A stretch of 45,953 bases of DNA, from NCBI GenBank assembly GCA_041859205.1, contig JBHEKU010000002.1, positions 1 through 45,953 on the forward strand, read 5' to 3'. Origin of the DNA: JAFDZO01 sp041859205 (GTDB lineage Bacteria > Bacteroidota > Ignavibacteria > Tepidaquicellales > Tepidaquicellaceae). The notes below the pieces were generated by a model. The model did no database searches, was not told the origin of the DNA, and was given only the letters and a program-made list of their open reading frames with translations. A program made the translations under genes and the position numbers. Shown piece by piece: positions 8,046 to 15,893 of this stretch (position 1 is its first letter; each line of letters opens with the position of its first letter).

Positions 8046-8119
8046 GGGCGGTTAGCTCAGTTGGTTAGAGCGCTACGTTGACATCGTAGAGGTCATTGGT
8101 TCGAATCCATTACCGCCCA
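8046..8119 (+). tRNA. tRNA-Val (anticodon GAC)
   Basis: A 74-nt cloverleaf. The acceptor stem GGGCGGU pairs perfectly with ACCGCCC. The D arm is GCUC/GAGC with an AGUUGGUUA loop. The anticodon stem CUACG/CGUAG encloses UUGACAU, giving anticodon GAC at 8080-8082, which reads GUC and GUU valine codons. The variable loop has 5 nt. The T arm has the loop UUCGAAU, but its stem AUUGG/CCAUU has one U-U mismatch at the second pair. The CCA end is not encoded; the discriminator base is A. Confidence 0.95.
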
Positions 8120-8298
8120 CTGAATTTTTTACAGATTCAATAAAACATGATTCACATTATAAAGATAAATATAGCCATTTTCCAATTCTCACGCTTCACG
8201 CGAACGCCTCATGCTATACCCAGCTCACTCTTTTAAACAAAATTTTAAAATTTAAATTGAAGATTGATTCGCAAGAGGCGGGTCATTCATTTAACTAT

Positions 8299-10263
8299 AT
8301 GGATAACAAAATTAAAATAACTTTCCCTGACGGAAGCGTTAAGGAATTCGATAAAGGAGTCTCTGCATTCGATATTGCAAACTCCATTAGCAAAAGACTT
8401 GCCGAAGAAATACTTGTTGCAAAGGTAAACGGCGTAGATAAAGATATTAACGCACCGATAAATGAAGATGCTGAAATAAAATTATTCAAGTTCGATTCGG
8501 ATGAAGGAAAAAAAGTTTACTGGCATACAACTTCGCACATTATGGCACAAGCAATTGAAGAATTATTTCCGGGAGCAAGATTCGGTGTCGGTCCTCCTAT
8601 AGAAGGCGGATTTTATTACGACGTTGACTCCGATAAAAAATTCACAGAAGCAGAGTTAAAGAAAATTGAAGACAAGATGCTTGAAATCGCAAAACGCGAT
8701 TTGAAGCCGCACAGAATTGACATGCCGAGACTTGAAGCGATTGAATATTTTAAATCAAAACGAAACGACCCGTACAAAGTAGAAATTCTTGAAACAATTG
8801 CTAAAGATGAAGATAATGTTTCGCTTTATGAACAAGGCAACTTTACTGATTTATGCCGCGGTCCGCATCTTCCTTCAACTGCAAAAGTGAAAGCTGTTAA
8901 ATTGCTTTCAGTTTCAGGTTCATATTGGAGAGGCGATGAAAACCGTCAGATGCTTCAGAGAATTTACGGAATATCTTTTCCTAAACAGAAAGAATTAGAT
9001 GAGCATTTAAACAACATTGAAGAAGCGAAGAAAAGAGACCACAGAAAACTCGGGCAGGAGCTTGAGTTATTCATGATTTCGCAGGCAGTAGGAAGCGGTC
9101 TTCCTATCTGGCTGCCTAAAGGCGCAATTGTCCGTATGGAGCTGGAAAACTTCTTAAAGAATGAGCAGTTCAAAAGAGGCTACGAGCCTGTTTATACTCC
9201 GCACATAGGAAAAATTGAATTATATAAAACATCAGGTCATTATCCTTATTATAAAGAGTCGCAGTTTCCTCCATTGGAGTTTGAAGATGAGACAGGAAAA
9301 AAAGAGCAGTACTTATTAAAGCCGATGAACTGCCCGCATCACTTTCAGGTTTATAATCATAAGCCGAGAAGTTATAAGGATTTGCCTGTGCGTTTAGCTG
9401 AATTCGGAACTGTTTACAGATACGAGCAGTCAGGTGAGCTTGCAGGACTTTTACGCGTTCGCGGATTTACACAGGATGACTCGCATATTTTCTGCAGACA
9501 AGACCAGTTACTGGATGAAGTCTGTAATGTAATTGAGTTAATTCAATTCGTCTCAAAAACAGTTGGTTTTAATGATCTTCAGGTTAGATTATCATTAAGA
9601 GATAAAAATAATAAAACAAAGTACGGCGGAACTGATGAACTTTGGGATAGAGCAGGACAGGATGTAATTGATGCAGCAAATAAAATGGGGCTTAAATATT
9701 TTATATCGGAAGGTGAAGCAAGTTTTTACGGACCCAAGATTGATTTTATTTTAAAAGACTCACTCAACAGAAAATGGCAGCTTGGAACAGTTCAAATTGA
9801 TTATGTGCAGCCGGTAAATTTCGATATGCTTTACACAGGGGCAGACGGTCAGAAGCACAGACCCGTTGTAATTCACAGAGCGCCGTTCGGCTCGATGGAA
9901 AGATTTGTTGCTTTGCTGATAGAAAACTTTGCAGGATACTTCCCGCTGTGGTTAGCGCCGGTTCAGGTGATGGTAATTCCGCTTACAGATAACCATAAAG
10001 AATATGCGCAGAAAGTACACGATGAAATGAAATCTCACAATATTCGGGTCAGTTTAGACGAAAGAAACGAAAAAGTTGGCTATAAAATACGTGAAGCCGA
10101 AAATAAAAAAATCCCATATATGCTAGTTTTGGGCGATAAAGAGGTAAATGAAGGATTAATTTCGATTCGTGAGCATAAAAAGGGCGATACCGGAAAAATG
10201 GAATTGAATAAATTTATAGAAATTATTAAATTAAAGGTTTCCAAAAAAGATATTTTTTATTAA
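8299..10263 (+). CDS. thrS: Threonyl-tRNA synthetase
   Basis: Charges tRNA-Thr and edits mischarged Ser-tRNA-Thr. I chose the ATG at 8299 (654 residues) over a TTG at 8257 because MDNKIKITFPDGS then aligns with the start of the TGS domain in other ThrRS proteins. Domains in order: TGS (1-60); editing domain with the HTTSH histidine pair and the CRGPH motif; class II catalytic core with motif 2 around RGFTQDD; anticodon-binding domain at the C-terminus. Zinc ligands expected from E. coli ThrRS are visible as C in KPMNCPHH, H in DDSHIF and H in VVIHRAP. It leads the operon with infC, rpmI, rplT and pheS. Confidence 0.96.
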   Translation: MDNKIKITFPDGSVKEFDKGVSAFDIANSISKRLAEEILVAKVNGVDKDINAPINEDAEIKLFKFDSDEGKKVYWHTTSHIMAQAIEELFPGARFGVGPPIEGGFYYDVDSDKKFTEAELKKIEDKMLEIAKRDLKPHRIDMPRLEAIEYFKSKRNDPYKVEILETIAKDEDNVSLYEQGNFTDLCRGPHLPSTAKVKAVKLLSVSGSYWRGDENRQMLQRIYGISFPKQKELDEHLNNIEEAKKRDHRKLGQELELFMISQAVGSGLPIWLPKGAIVRMELENFLKNEQFKRGYEPVYTPHIGKIELYKTSGHYPYYKESQFPPLEFEDETGKKEQYLLKPMNCPHHFQVYNHKPRSYKDLPVRLAEFGTVYRYEQSGELAGLLRVRGFTQDDSHIFCRQDQLLDEVCNVIELIQFVSKTVGFNDLQVRLSLRDKNNKTKYGGTDELWDRAGQDVIDAANKMGLKYFISEGEASFYGPKIDFILKDSLNRKWQLGTVQIDYVQPVNFDMLYTGADGQKHRPVVIHRAPFGSMERFVALLIENFAGYFPLWLAPVQVMVIPLTDNHKEYAQKVHDEMKSHNIRVSLDERNEKVGYKIREAENKKIPYMLVLGDKEVNEGLISIREHKKGDTGKMELNKFIEIIKLKVSKKDIFY

Positions 10264-10279
10264 TTAAATCCAATACAGT

Positions 10280-10990
10280 ATTAAAGATAATAAACGCTTC
10301 CGCGAAAGAACCAACAATTACATAAACGCTCCGCAGTTAAGAGTGATTGACGAAAACGGCGATGCCTTAGGTGTACTGTCTAATTTTGAAGCAAAGAAAT
10401 TAGCGCAGGAAAAAGGGCTCGATTTAATCGAAATTTCGCCAAATTCAAACCCTCCTGTTTGCAGAATTTCCGATTACGGTAAATTCAATTATGAAAGACA
10501 GAAGAAGGAGAAGGAAGCCAAGAAAAATCAGGTAGTTATGACGGTTAAGGAAGTACGTTTTAACCCGAATACCGATACGCATGATATTGAATTTAAGACG
10601 AAACATCTTTACAATTTTCTGATGGAAGGACATAAAGTAAAAGCTTACGTTATGTTCAAAGGCAGAATGATTACGCACCCTGAGTTCGGACGAAAACTGA
10701 TGGACGATATTGTGAACAAGCTTTCTGAAGTAGGAAAACTTGAAGCACCTCCGAAAATGGAAGGCAAGCAATTGATTGCTTACTTCATGCCGGATAAAGC
10801 AAAGATTGCTGCGATTAACAAGTTCAGACAAAGAGAAGCAAAACTGATTGCTAAAGAAAATGCTATGGAAGCCGGACAAACCGCTCCGAAAGATGCAGTT
10901 GTAAATGAAGAAGTAACAAACGACGCAAGTCAACAAGAAGAAAAACTAACATCAGATAATAATTCTGAAGGGAATATAGAAAATGCCTAA
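10280..10990 (+). CDS. infC: Translation initiation factor IF-3, non-canonical start codon
   Basis: IF-3 binds the 30S subunit, controls start-codon fidelity and prevents premature 50S joining. A GTG at 10343 would give 215 residues but would cut off conserved N-terminal sequence. The open frame upstream encodes FRERTNNYINAPQLRVIDE, which matches the universal IF-3 N-terminus. The frame is closed by TAA at 10265-10267, with no ATG, GTG or TTG between. The start must be ATT at 10280 (chosen here, 236 residues) or ATC at 10268. In E. coli infC starts with AUU and IF-3 represses its own translation through it. The core ISPNSNPPVCRISDYGKF is typical. About 45 acidic/Asn-rich residues extend the C-terminus. 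The end overlaps rpmI by 8 bases. Confidence 0.93.
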   Translation: MKDNKRFRERTNNYINAPQLRVIDENGDALGVLSNFEAKKLAQEKGLDLIEISPNSNPPVCRISDYGKFNYERQKKEKEAKKNQVVMTVKEVRFNPNTDTHDIEFKTKHLYNFLMEGHKVKAYVMFKGRMITHPEFGRKLMDDIVNKLSEVGKLEAPPKMEGKQLIAYFMPDKAKIAAINKFRQREAKLIAKENAMEAGQTAPKDAVVNEEVTNDASQQEEKLTSDNNSEGNIENA

Positions 10991-11177
10991 AATGAAATCC
11001 AACAGAGCTGCTGCTAAGAGATTCAAAGTAACAGCTACAGGGAAACTGAAAAGAAGTAAGTCTCACAAAAGACATATTTTAACAAAGAAGTCAAGCAAAA
11101 GAAAAAGACATCTTGGTACAGCTACCCTGGTTTCCATACCGGAAACAAGAAAAATGCTTAGATTAATCCAAGCATAA
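10983..11177 (+). CDS. rpmI: 50S ribosomal protein L35
   Basis: A 64-residue, highly basic ribosomal protein starting MPKMKSNRAAAKRFKVT, which is diagnostic for L35, with the RSKSHKRHIL segment in the middle. The ATG lies inside the last codons of infC (ATGCCTAA), so the two are probably translationally coupled, as is known for infC-rpmI pairs in other bacteria. rplT follows after 66 bases. Confidence 0.97.
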   Translation: MPKMKSNRAAAKRFKVTATGKLKRSKSHKRHILTKKSSKRKRHLGTATLVSIPETRKMLRLIQA

Positions 11178-11243
11178 TATACAATTATAAGCCCGCTTAA
11201 ATGACGGGGAACGTATAATAATTTTAAAAATTAAAATAAACAA
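11178..11243 (+). promoter_or_regulatory. rpmI-rplT spacer with possible leader hairpin
   Basis: The 66-base spacer contains CCCG (11192-11195) facing CGGG (11205-11208) with a 9-base loop, flanked by ATAC and GTAT that could extend pairing. In some bacteria L20 represses its own operon by binding mRNA structure near here. The match is weak and a regulatory role is only a suggestion. Confidence 0.25.
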
Positions 11244-11591
11244 ATGCCACGTTCAAAAAACAAAGTCGCATCGCACAGAAGAAGAAAAAGAATCCTCGAG
11301 AAAGCTAAAGGATATTTCGGAGCGAGAAGTAAAGTCTATACAGTTGCAAAAAACTCCGTAGAAAAGGGTTTAACACATGCATACAAAGACAGAAAAACAA
11401 AGAAGAGAGTTTACAGAAGCTTATGGATAACAAGAATTAACGCTGCTGCAAGATTGAATAACACTTCTTACTCAAAGTTAATCGATGCGTTAAACAAAAA
11501 GAATATTGATATAAACAGAAAAGTTCTTTCTGATTTAGCTTACAATAATCTTCCTGCATTCAATGAAATAGTAAGATTCGCTTTAGCGTAA
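11244..11591 (+). CDS. rplT: 50S ribosomal protein L20
   Basis: 115 residues, the standard length. The start MPRSKNKVASHRRRKRIL and the segment AKGYFGARSKVYTVAKN are characteristic of L20, a primary 23S rRNA-binding protein needed for early 50S assembly. Its place after infC and rpmI is the conserved order. A strong intrinsic terminator follows 31 bases after the stop codon, so transcription into pheS is likely reduced or pheS has its own promoter. Confidence 0.97.
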   Translation: MPRSKNKVASHRRRKRILEKAKGYFGARSKVYTVAKNSVEKGLTHAYKDRKTKKRVYRSLWITRINAAARLNNTSYSKLIDALNKKNIDINRKVLSDLAYNNLPAFNEIVRFALA

Positions 11592-11622
11592 ATTTTTCTT
11601 TTACATTACGGTTATTTTTACA

Positions 11623-11650
11623 AAAGGCGAGCGAAAACTCGCCTTTATTA
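11623..11650 (+). terminator. Intrinsic terminator after rplT
   Basis: A perfect 9-bp stem, AAAGGCGAG with CTCGCCTTT, encloses a 6-base loop CGAAAA and runs into TTTATTATATA. It lies between rplT and pheS. The T-rich tail is interrupted by A, so termination may be partial. Confidence 0.8.
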
Positions 11651-11668
11651 TATATAATCCTTTTGACT

Positions 11669-12700
11669 ATGCTTGACAACTTAAAAAATATAACAGCTGA
11701 AGTAACGGATGAAATAAAATCGGTAAACGATTTAAACTCGCTGGAAGAATTCAGAATAAAATATTTAAGCAGAAAAGGAATTATTGCCTCCCTGTTTGAA
11801 AATCTCAAAGACGTACCAAAAGAAGAAAAAGGCGCTTACGGAAAACATCTTAACGAGTTAAAAAATCTCGTTAATAATCTTTTCGAAGAAAAGAAAAATT
11901 CCTTCGGCTCTGCTGAAGAAAAATCCGACATAGATATTACATTAGAATGCAGAACCTACAATGAAGGCACACGCCATTTAATTTCCAAAGCACTTGAAGA
12001 AATTTCCTCCATATTTGTAAAAATCGGATTTAAAATTTACGACGGTCCTGAAATTGAAACTGAGTTTCATAATTTCGATGCGCTGAATACACCTGACTAT
12101 CATCCGTCAAGAGATATGCAGGATACTTTTTATATTGATGAAAAGGACAAACCATCGAACGAACACGGTAAAATTTTATTAAGGACTCATACATCTCCGG
12201 GGCAGATACGCGCAATGCTGGGACATAAGCCGCCGATAAGAATTATTTTACCGGGCAAAGTGTTCCGTAATGAAGCAATAAGCGCAAGAAGCTTATCGCA
12301 GTTTCATCAGATTGAAGGATTGTACGTTGATAAAGATGTTACATTCGGAGATTTAAAAGGAACTCTTGATTACTTTGCAAAACAATTTTTTGGTGACGAT
12401 TTAAAAACAAGAATGAGACCATCGTTCTTTCCTTTCACTGAGCCCTCTGCTGAAGTTGATGTAGAGTGTTTCATTTGTAAAGGTGAAGGATGCAGGATTT
12501 GCAAACATACAGGCTGGGTAGAAATTGCCGGCTGTGGAATGGTAAATCCTAAAGTATTTGAAAACGTCGGGTACGAAGAAGGCGAATACACAGGCTTTGC
12601 GTTTGGAATGGGAATTGAGAGAACAATCATGGTGAAATACGGAATTCCCGATATAAGGATGTTCTACGAAAATGATGTAAGATTTTTAAAGCAGTTTTAA
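11669..12700 (+). CDS. pheS: Phenylalanyl-tRNA synthetase alpha subunit
   Basis: The catalytic subunit of the alpha2-beta2 enzyme that charges tRNA-Phe. I use the ATG at 11669 (343 residues) rather than a TTG two codons earlier. The N-terminal coiled coil is followed by the class II core: HPSRDMQDTFY, then LRTHTSPGQIRAM, motif 2 around FRNEAISARSLSQFHQIEG, and motif 3 GFAFGMGIERTIM. Four cysteines in CFICKGEGCRICKHTGW lie in a loop that in other PheS proteins is variable and could bind a metal. The beta-subunit gene pheT, normally next, is not in this window; cyclophilin genes follow. Confidence 0.96.
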   Translation: MLDNLKNITAEVTDEIKSVNDLNSLEEFRIKYLSRKGIIASLFENLKDVPKEEKGAYGKHLNELKNLVNNLFEEKKNSFGSAEEKSDIDITLECRTYNEGTRHLISKALEEISSIFVKIGFKIYDGPEIETEFHNFDALNTPDYHPSRDMQDTFYIDEKDKPSNEHGKILLRTHTSPGQIRAMLGHKPPIRIILPGKVFRNEAISARSLSQFHQIEGLYVDKDVTFGDLKGTLDYFAKQFFGDDLKTRMRPSFFPFTEPSAEVDVECFICKGEGCRICKHTGWVEIAGCGMVNPKVFENVGYEEGEYTGFAFGMGIERTIMVKYGIPDIRMFYENDVRFLKQF

Positions 12701-12720
12701 TTTAATTTAAACAAAAAAAA

Positions 12721-13269
12721 TTGAAAAACTTTTTAATATTATTTACAGCAGCATTGCTTATTACTTTTGCATCAAATTTTAATAAAGCGATTGCGCAAGA
12801 GAGCAATACAAAAGTTGCGCAGTTAGAAACATCTTTAGGAACAGTTAAAATAAAATTATTTACTAAAGAAGCTCCTATAACAACACAAAATTTTATCGAC
12901 CTTATTAATAGAGGTTTCTACGACGGAATAATTTTTCACAGAGTGATTGACGGCTTTATGATTCAGGGCGGTGACCCAACAGGTACAGGTATGGGCGGCT
13001 CAGGTACAGTTATTCCTGATGAATTCAAAACAGGCTTATCTCACGGCAAGCCGGGAATACTATCCATGGCAAATGCAGGTCCGGGAACAACAAGTTCACA
13101 GTTTTTTATTACTCTCACACCACAAGCCAGACTTGACGGCGGCTATTCAATCTTCGGCGAAGTTATCGAAGGCATGGAAGTAGTAACTGCTATCGGAAAA
13201 GTCAAAACAGGAACTAACGACAGACCTGTTGAAGATGTAAAAATTATTAAAGCAACAATTTTAGAATAA
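12721..13269 (+). CDS. Exported cyclophilin-type peptidyl-prolyl isomerase
   Basis: Catalyses cis-trans isomerisation of proline peptide bonds. It has 182 residues. Residues 1-25 form a signal peptide ending AIAQ, so the mature enzyme is periplasmic. The start must be TTG at 12721, since the next methionine lies well inside the domain. The cyclophilin core shows FHRVIDGFMIQGGD with the catalytic arginine, SQFFITL, and FGEVIEGMEVV. It is the first of three tandem cyclophilin genes and follows pheS by 20 bases, so it may be read from the pheS transcript. Confidence 0.93.
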   Translation: MKNFLILFTAALLITFASNFNKAIAQESNTKVAQLETSLGTVKIKLFTKEAPITTQNFIDLINRGFYDGIIFHRVIDGFMIQGGDPTGTGMGGSGTVIPDEFKTGLSHGKPGILSMANAGPGTTSSQFFITLTPQARLDGGYSIFGEVIEGMEVVTAIGKVKTGTNDRPVEDVKIIKATILE

Positions 13270-13300
13270 CAGTTTTATTTATAAAAACACATAAACAAAA

Positions 13301-13981
13301 ATGAAAAAAATTAATTTATTGTTAACAGCATTTGTTCTCTTCGCATTTGTAATTGCAGGATGCGGAAAGAAAGAAGAGTCTACAACGACAACTACTCCGC
13401 AGACTACAACCAATACAACTACACCTGTGCCGACAAAAGTTGATACTGTAAAAAAAGATACAGCTACAACTAAAGAAGATGCAAACGGCGATGAAAAAAC
13501 TACTGATACAAAAGGAAAGAACATTGTAAAAATGGAAACAACAATGGGAACAATAAAAATAAAATTGTTCACAAAAGAAGCTCCGATAACAACACAAAAC
13601 TTTATTGATTTGATAAATAAAAAATTCTATGACGGAATTATCTTCCACAGAGTTATAGACGGCTTCATGATTCAGGGCGGCGACCCAAAAGGAACAGGAA
13701 CAGGCGGTTCAGATAAAACAATTCAGGATGAGTTCGGTCCGGGATTAAAGCACAGCAAAGCAGGTATGCTTTCTATGGCTAACAGAGGTCCGAATACAGG
13801 CACATCGCAGTTCTTCATAACACTTGCACCTACACCGCACTTAGACGGTAAGCATGCTATCTTCGGTGAAGTTATCGGCGGTATGGATGTTGTAAACAAA
13901 ATCGGAAAAACAAAAACAGGGCAAGGCGACAGACCTGTTGAAGAAATAAAGATGACTAAAGTAACAATGGTCGATAAGTGA
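13301..13981 (+). CDS. Lipoprotein cyclophilin-type peptidyl-prolyl isomerase
   Basis: It has 226 residues. The N-terminus has a lipoprotein signal with lipobox VIAGC, so Cys20 is the likely acylated residue, followed by a Thr/Pro-rich linker of about 50 residues (STTTTTPQTTTNTTTPVP region). The cyclophilin domain from about residue 75 has FHRVIDGFMIQGGD and SQFFITLAP. It is therefore predicted to be a membrane-tethered periplasmic or surface isomerase. It lies 31 bases after the exported paralogue and is followed by a terminator. Confidence 0.93.
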   Translation: MKKINLLLTAFVLFAFVIAGCGKKEESTTTTTPQTTTNTTTPVPTKVDTVKKDTATTKEDANGDEKTTDTKGKNIVKMETTMGTIKIKLFTKEAPITTQNFIDLINKKFYDGIIFHRVIDGFMIQGGDPKGTGTGGSDKTIQDEFGPGLKHSKAGMLSMANRGPNTGTSQFFITLAPTPHLDGKHAIFGEVIGGMDVVNKIGKTKTGQGDRPVEEIKMTKVTMVDK

Positions 13982-13997
13982 TAACGAGTTTTTTAAG

Positions 13998-14033
13998 ATC
14001 CCGGTCCCGCTAAAGCAGGATCGGGATTTTTTT
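13998..14033 (+). terminator. Intrinsic terminator after the lipoprotein cyclophilin
   Basis: ATCCCG (13998-14003) pairs with CGGGAT (14022-14027), extended inward by TCC/GGA and GC/GC with one mismatch, followed by seven T. This ends the transcript before the third cyclophilin, which must be transcribed separately. Confidence 0.8.
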
Positions 14034-14050
14034 ATGTCCTATTTTCACCC

Positions 14051-14080
14051 GACCTGACAGGATTAAAAACCTGTCAGGTC
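14051..14080. repeat. GACCTGACAGG palindrome, copy 1
   Basis: An 11-bp perfect stem, GACCTGACAGG with CCTGTCAGGTC, and an A-rich 8-base loop ATTAAAAA. Nearly identical copies are at 35317-35346 and 39534-39563. It follows a separate terminator and has no long T-tract, so a dispersed palindromic repeat is more likely than a terminator. Confidence 0.8.
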
Positions 14081-14139
14081 AAATTTATTTCTAATTAACA
14101 ATGTTCTCAAAAATATTTTAACGAAAAAAAATCTCTCAC

Positions 14140-14610
14140 ATGGAAACTCCAGAAAAAAACATTATGATGGAAACCAATATGGGTAACATCAAAATTAAAT
14201 TATTCATGAAAGAAGCTCCGCTTACAGCCGGCAACTTTCTTTCGCTCGCTGAAAAAGGATTTTACGACGGAATCATTTTTCACAGAGTGATTGACCAGTT
14301 CATGATTCAGGGCGGAGACCCGACAGGAACAGGCCGCGGCGGCTCAGGCAATAAAATTAAAGATGAGTTCGGTGACGGATTGATTCACAATAAGCCGGGA
14401 ATGCTCTCAATGGCTAATGCGGGACCTAACTCAGGCGATTCACAGTTTTTTATCACACTTGTTCCTACTCCATGGTTAGACGGCAAGCATGCAATCTTCG
14501 GTGAAGTGATTGAAGGAATGGATATTGTTGAAAAAATCGGCAAGACAAAAGTTGACCATTATGATAAGCCTGTTGAAGATGTGAAGATGGTAAAAGTTTA
14601 CGCAATCTGA
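14140..14610 (+). CDS. Cytoplasmic cyclophilin-type peptidyl-prolyl isomerase
   Basis: It has 156 residues with no signal peptide or lipobox, so it is predicted to be cytoplasmic. The core motifs FHRVIDQFMIQGGD (catalytic arginine), SQFFITLVP and FGEVIEGMDIV match the two upstream paralogues. It is separated from them by a terminator and a palindromic repeat, suggesting independent expression. Confidence 0.92.
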   Translation: METPEKNIMMETNMGNIKIKLFMKEAPLTAGNFLSLAEKGFYDGIIFHRVIDQFMIQGGDPTGTGRGGSGNKIKDEFGDGLIHNKPGMLSMANAGPNSGDSQFFITLVPTPWLDGKHAIFGEVIEGMDIVEKIGKTKVDHYDKPVEDVKMVKVYAI

Positions 14611-14618
14611 TTTTAAAT

Positions 14619-14722
14619 TAAACGCAAAGTTCGCTAAGGTTTCGCAAAGACCTCAAAGTTTAAAGTAGAATTCACTTTTATACTTTGCGAGCTTAGCGCT
14701 GTCTCCGCGTTCTTTGCGTTTA
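14619..14722. repeat. MITE-like inverted repeat with AACGCAAAG arms
   Basis: Left end TAAACGCAAAG, right end CTTTGCGTTTA, a perfect 11-bp terminal inverted repeat. The arms continue with degenerate complementary sequence (TTCGCTAAGG against GAGCTTAGCG). It has no coding content and lies in the 205-bp gap between the third cyclophilin and holA. Confidence 0.75.
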
Positions 14723-14815
14723 GTATTCGAGATATTACTCAGTACTTTCTATATAATACTAACTACAAATAATTCCACTTATCCTTTCATTATATTTTAC
14801 TAAATTGTACTCTAT

Positions 14816-15838
14816 ATGAAAGGTGCTTCAGCCACAAATCTTTCCTACAAAGAATTTACACTGGATATCAGCAAAGGTAAAATTCCCCCTAATTTAGTTC
14901 TCGCTTCAAAATATAAAGTCGTTACCACTTTATTATTGAAAAGTATTGCTCAGAAATTTTTAGAGGAAGAAAAAATTACCGAAGAGACATTAAAGTACTA
15001 TTATGCTGATGATAAGAACTTTGAAGAAATGATGGGCGAGAGCATGAACGTTAGTTTCTTTTCATCTAAGAAAGTTTTAGTATATAAGAATTTCAAGAAG
15101 CTTTTAAAAGATGACAGGGAGCTTTTTTTAAGGTATCTGAATAATTATAATCCCGATACACTTATCATTTTACTCGCAAACGATTTTGCTGATATAGCAG
15201 ATAACGTCGGAGATATTTCTCACGGAAATCTTAAAGTAATTAACGTCAAAGATTTTTCCGATGCCGAGCTTTTTAACTGGGTAAAAGAATTATTTGATGG
15301 ATACGAAATCACAGATGAAAATATAAATTATTTTGTTGCACTATCAGGAAGCTCAGTGGATGAATTATATAATGAAACTGAGAAGCTGAAAATTTTTGCT
15401 TTCAAAGAAAAAGTTATAACTAAGGAAATAATAAATCTAAGCTCAGGAATCTCCCGTGACTTCGATGAGAATGATTTTCTTTTAGCAGTGCTTACTAAAA
15501 ATTTTGATAAAGCGCTTGCCATATATGATAAGCTCTCTTTGCAGAGAGATGTAGAGATATATTTAATGTATCTTATCAGCAATGCCTTTATCGGTATTAC
15601 AAAACTTTTTGACCCATCTATAGCCGCCTATAGTAAGGATTTAAAAAGAATATTGAAGTTGTGGTTTGGTTCAGATAAATTGATAGCTACGCTGAAGGAA
15701 TACAAGGACTCGACAAATTTGCCGGCAGTAAAAGAGCATTTGCAGAGGATTTTTGAGGTTGATAAGCTGTTAAAAACATCTAATCCCGATAAAAAAAACG
15801 TAATAACTAACTTAATTTTTAGTTTAACCCATACTTAA
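14816..15838 (+). CDS. holA: DNA polymerase III subunit delta
   Basis: The clamp-opening subunit of the clamp loader, partner of DnaX, whose gene is at the left end of this window. It has 340 residues, the family's usual length. HolA proteins are poorly conserved. The evidence is overall layout: an N-terminal Rossmann-like segment without a functional Walker motif, SSKKVLVYKNFKKLL, LIILLANDFADIAD, then the helical domain with SGSSVDELYNETEKL (the conserved N-E-K pattern of delta subunits) and the FDLL-type segment NDFLLAVLTKNFDKAL. The assignment rests on pattern recognition and is less certain than for its neighbours. Confidence 0.75.
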   Translation: MKGASATNLSYKEFTLDISKGKIPPNLVLASKYKVVTTLLLKSIAQKFLEEEKITEETLKYYYADDKNFEEMMGESMNVSFFSSKKVLVYKNFKKLLKDDRELFLRYLNNYNPDTLIILLANDFADIADNVGDISHGNLKVINVKDFSDAELFNWVKELFDGYEITDENINYFVALSGSSVDELYNETEKLKIFAFKEKVITKEIINLSSGISRDFDENDFLLAVLTKNFDKALAIYDKLSLQRDVEIYLMYLISNAFIGITKLFDPSIAAYSKDLKRILKLWFGSDKLIATLKEYKDSTNLPAVKEHLQRIFEVDKLLKTSNPDKKNVITNLIFSLTHT

Positions 15839-15893
15839 TAAAGACTATCGGCGGAACATTTTACAATTTAATTAGTATATAAATTAAGCTTTA

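Noticed and set aside
10445..11075. Minus-strand frames opposite infC and rpmI (163 and 70 codons)
   Set aside because: They lie antisense to conserved translation genes and encode cysteine/phenylalanine-rich sequence typical of a reversed lysine-rich frame.
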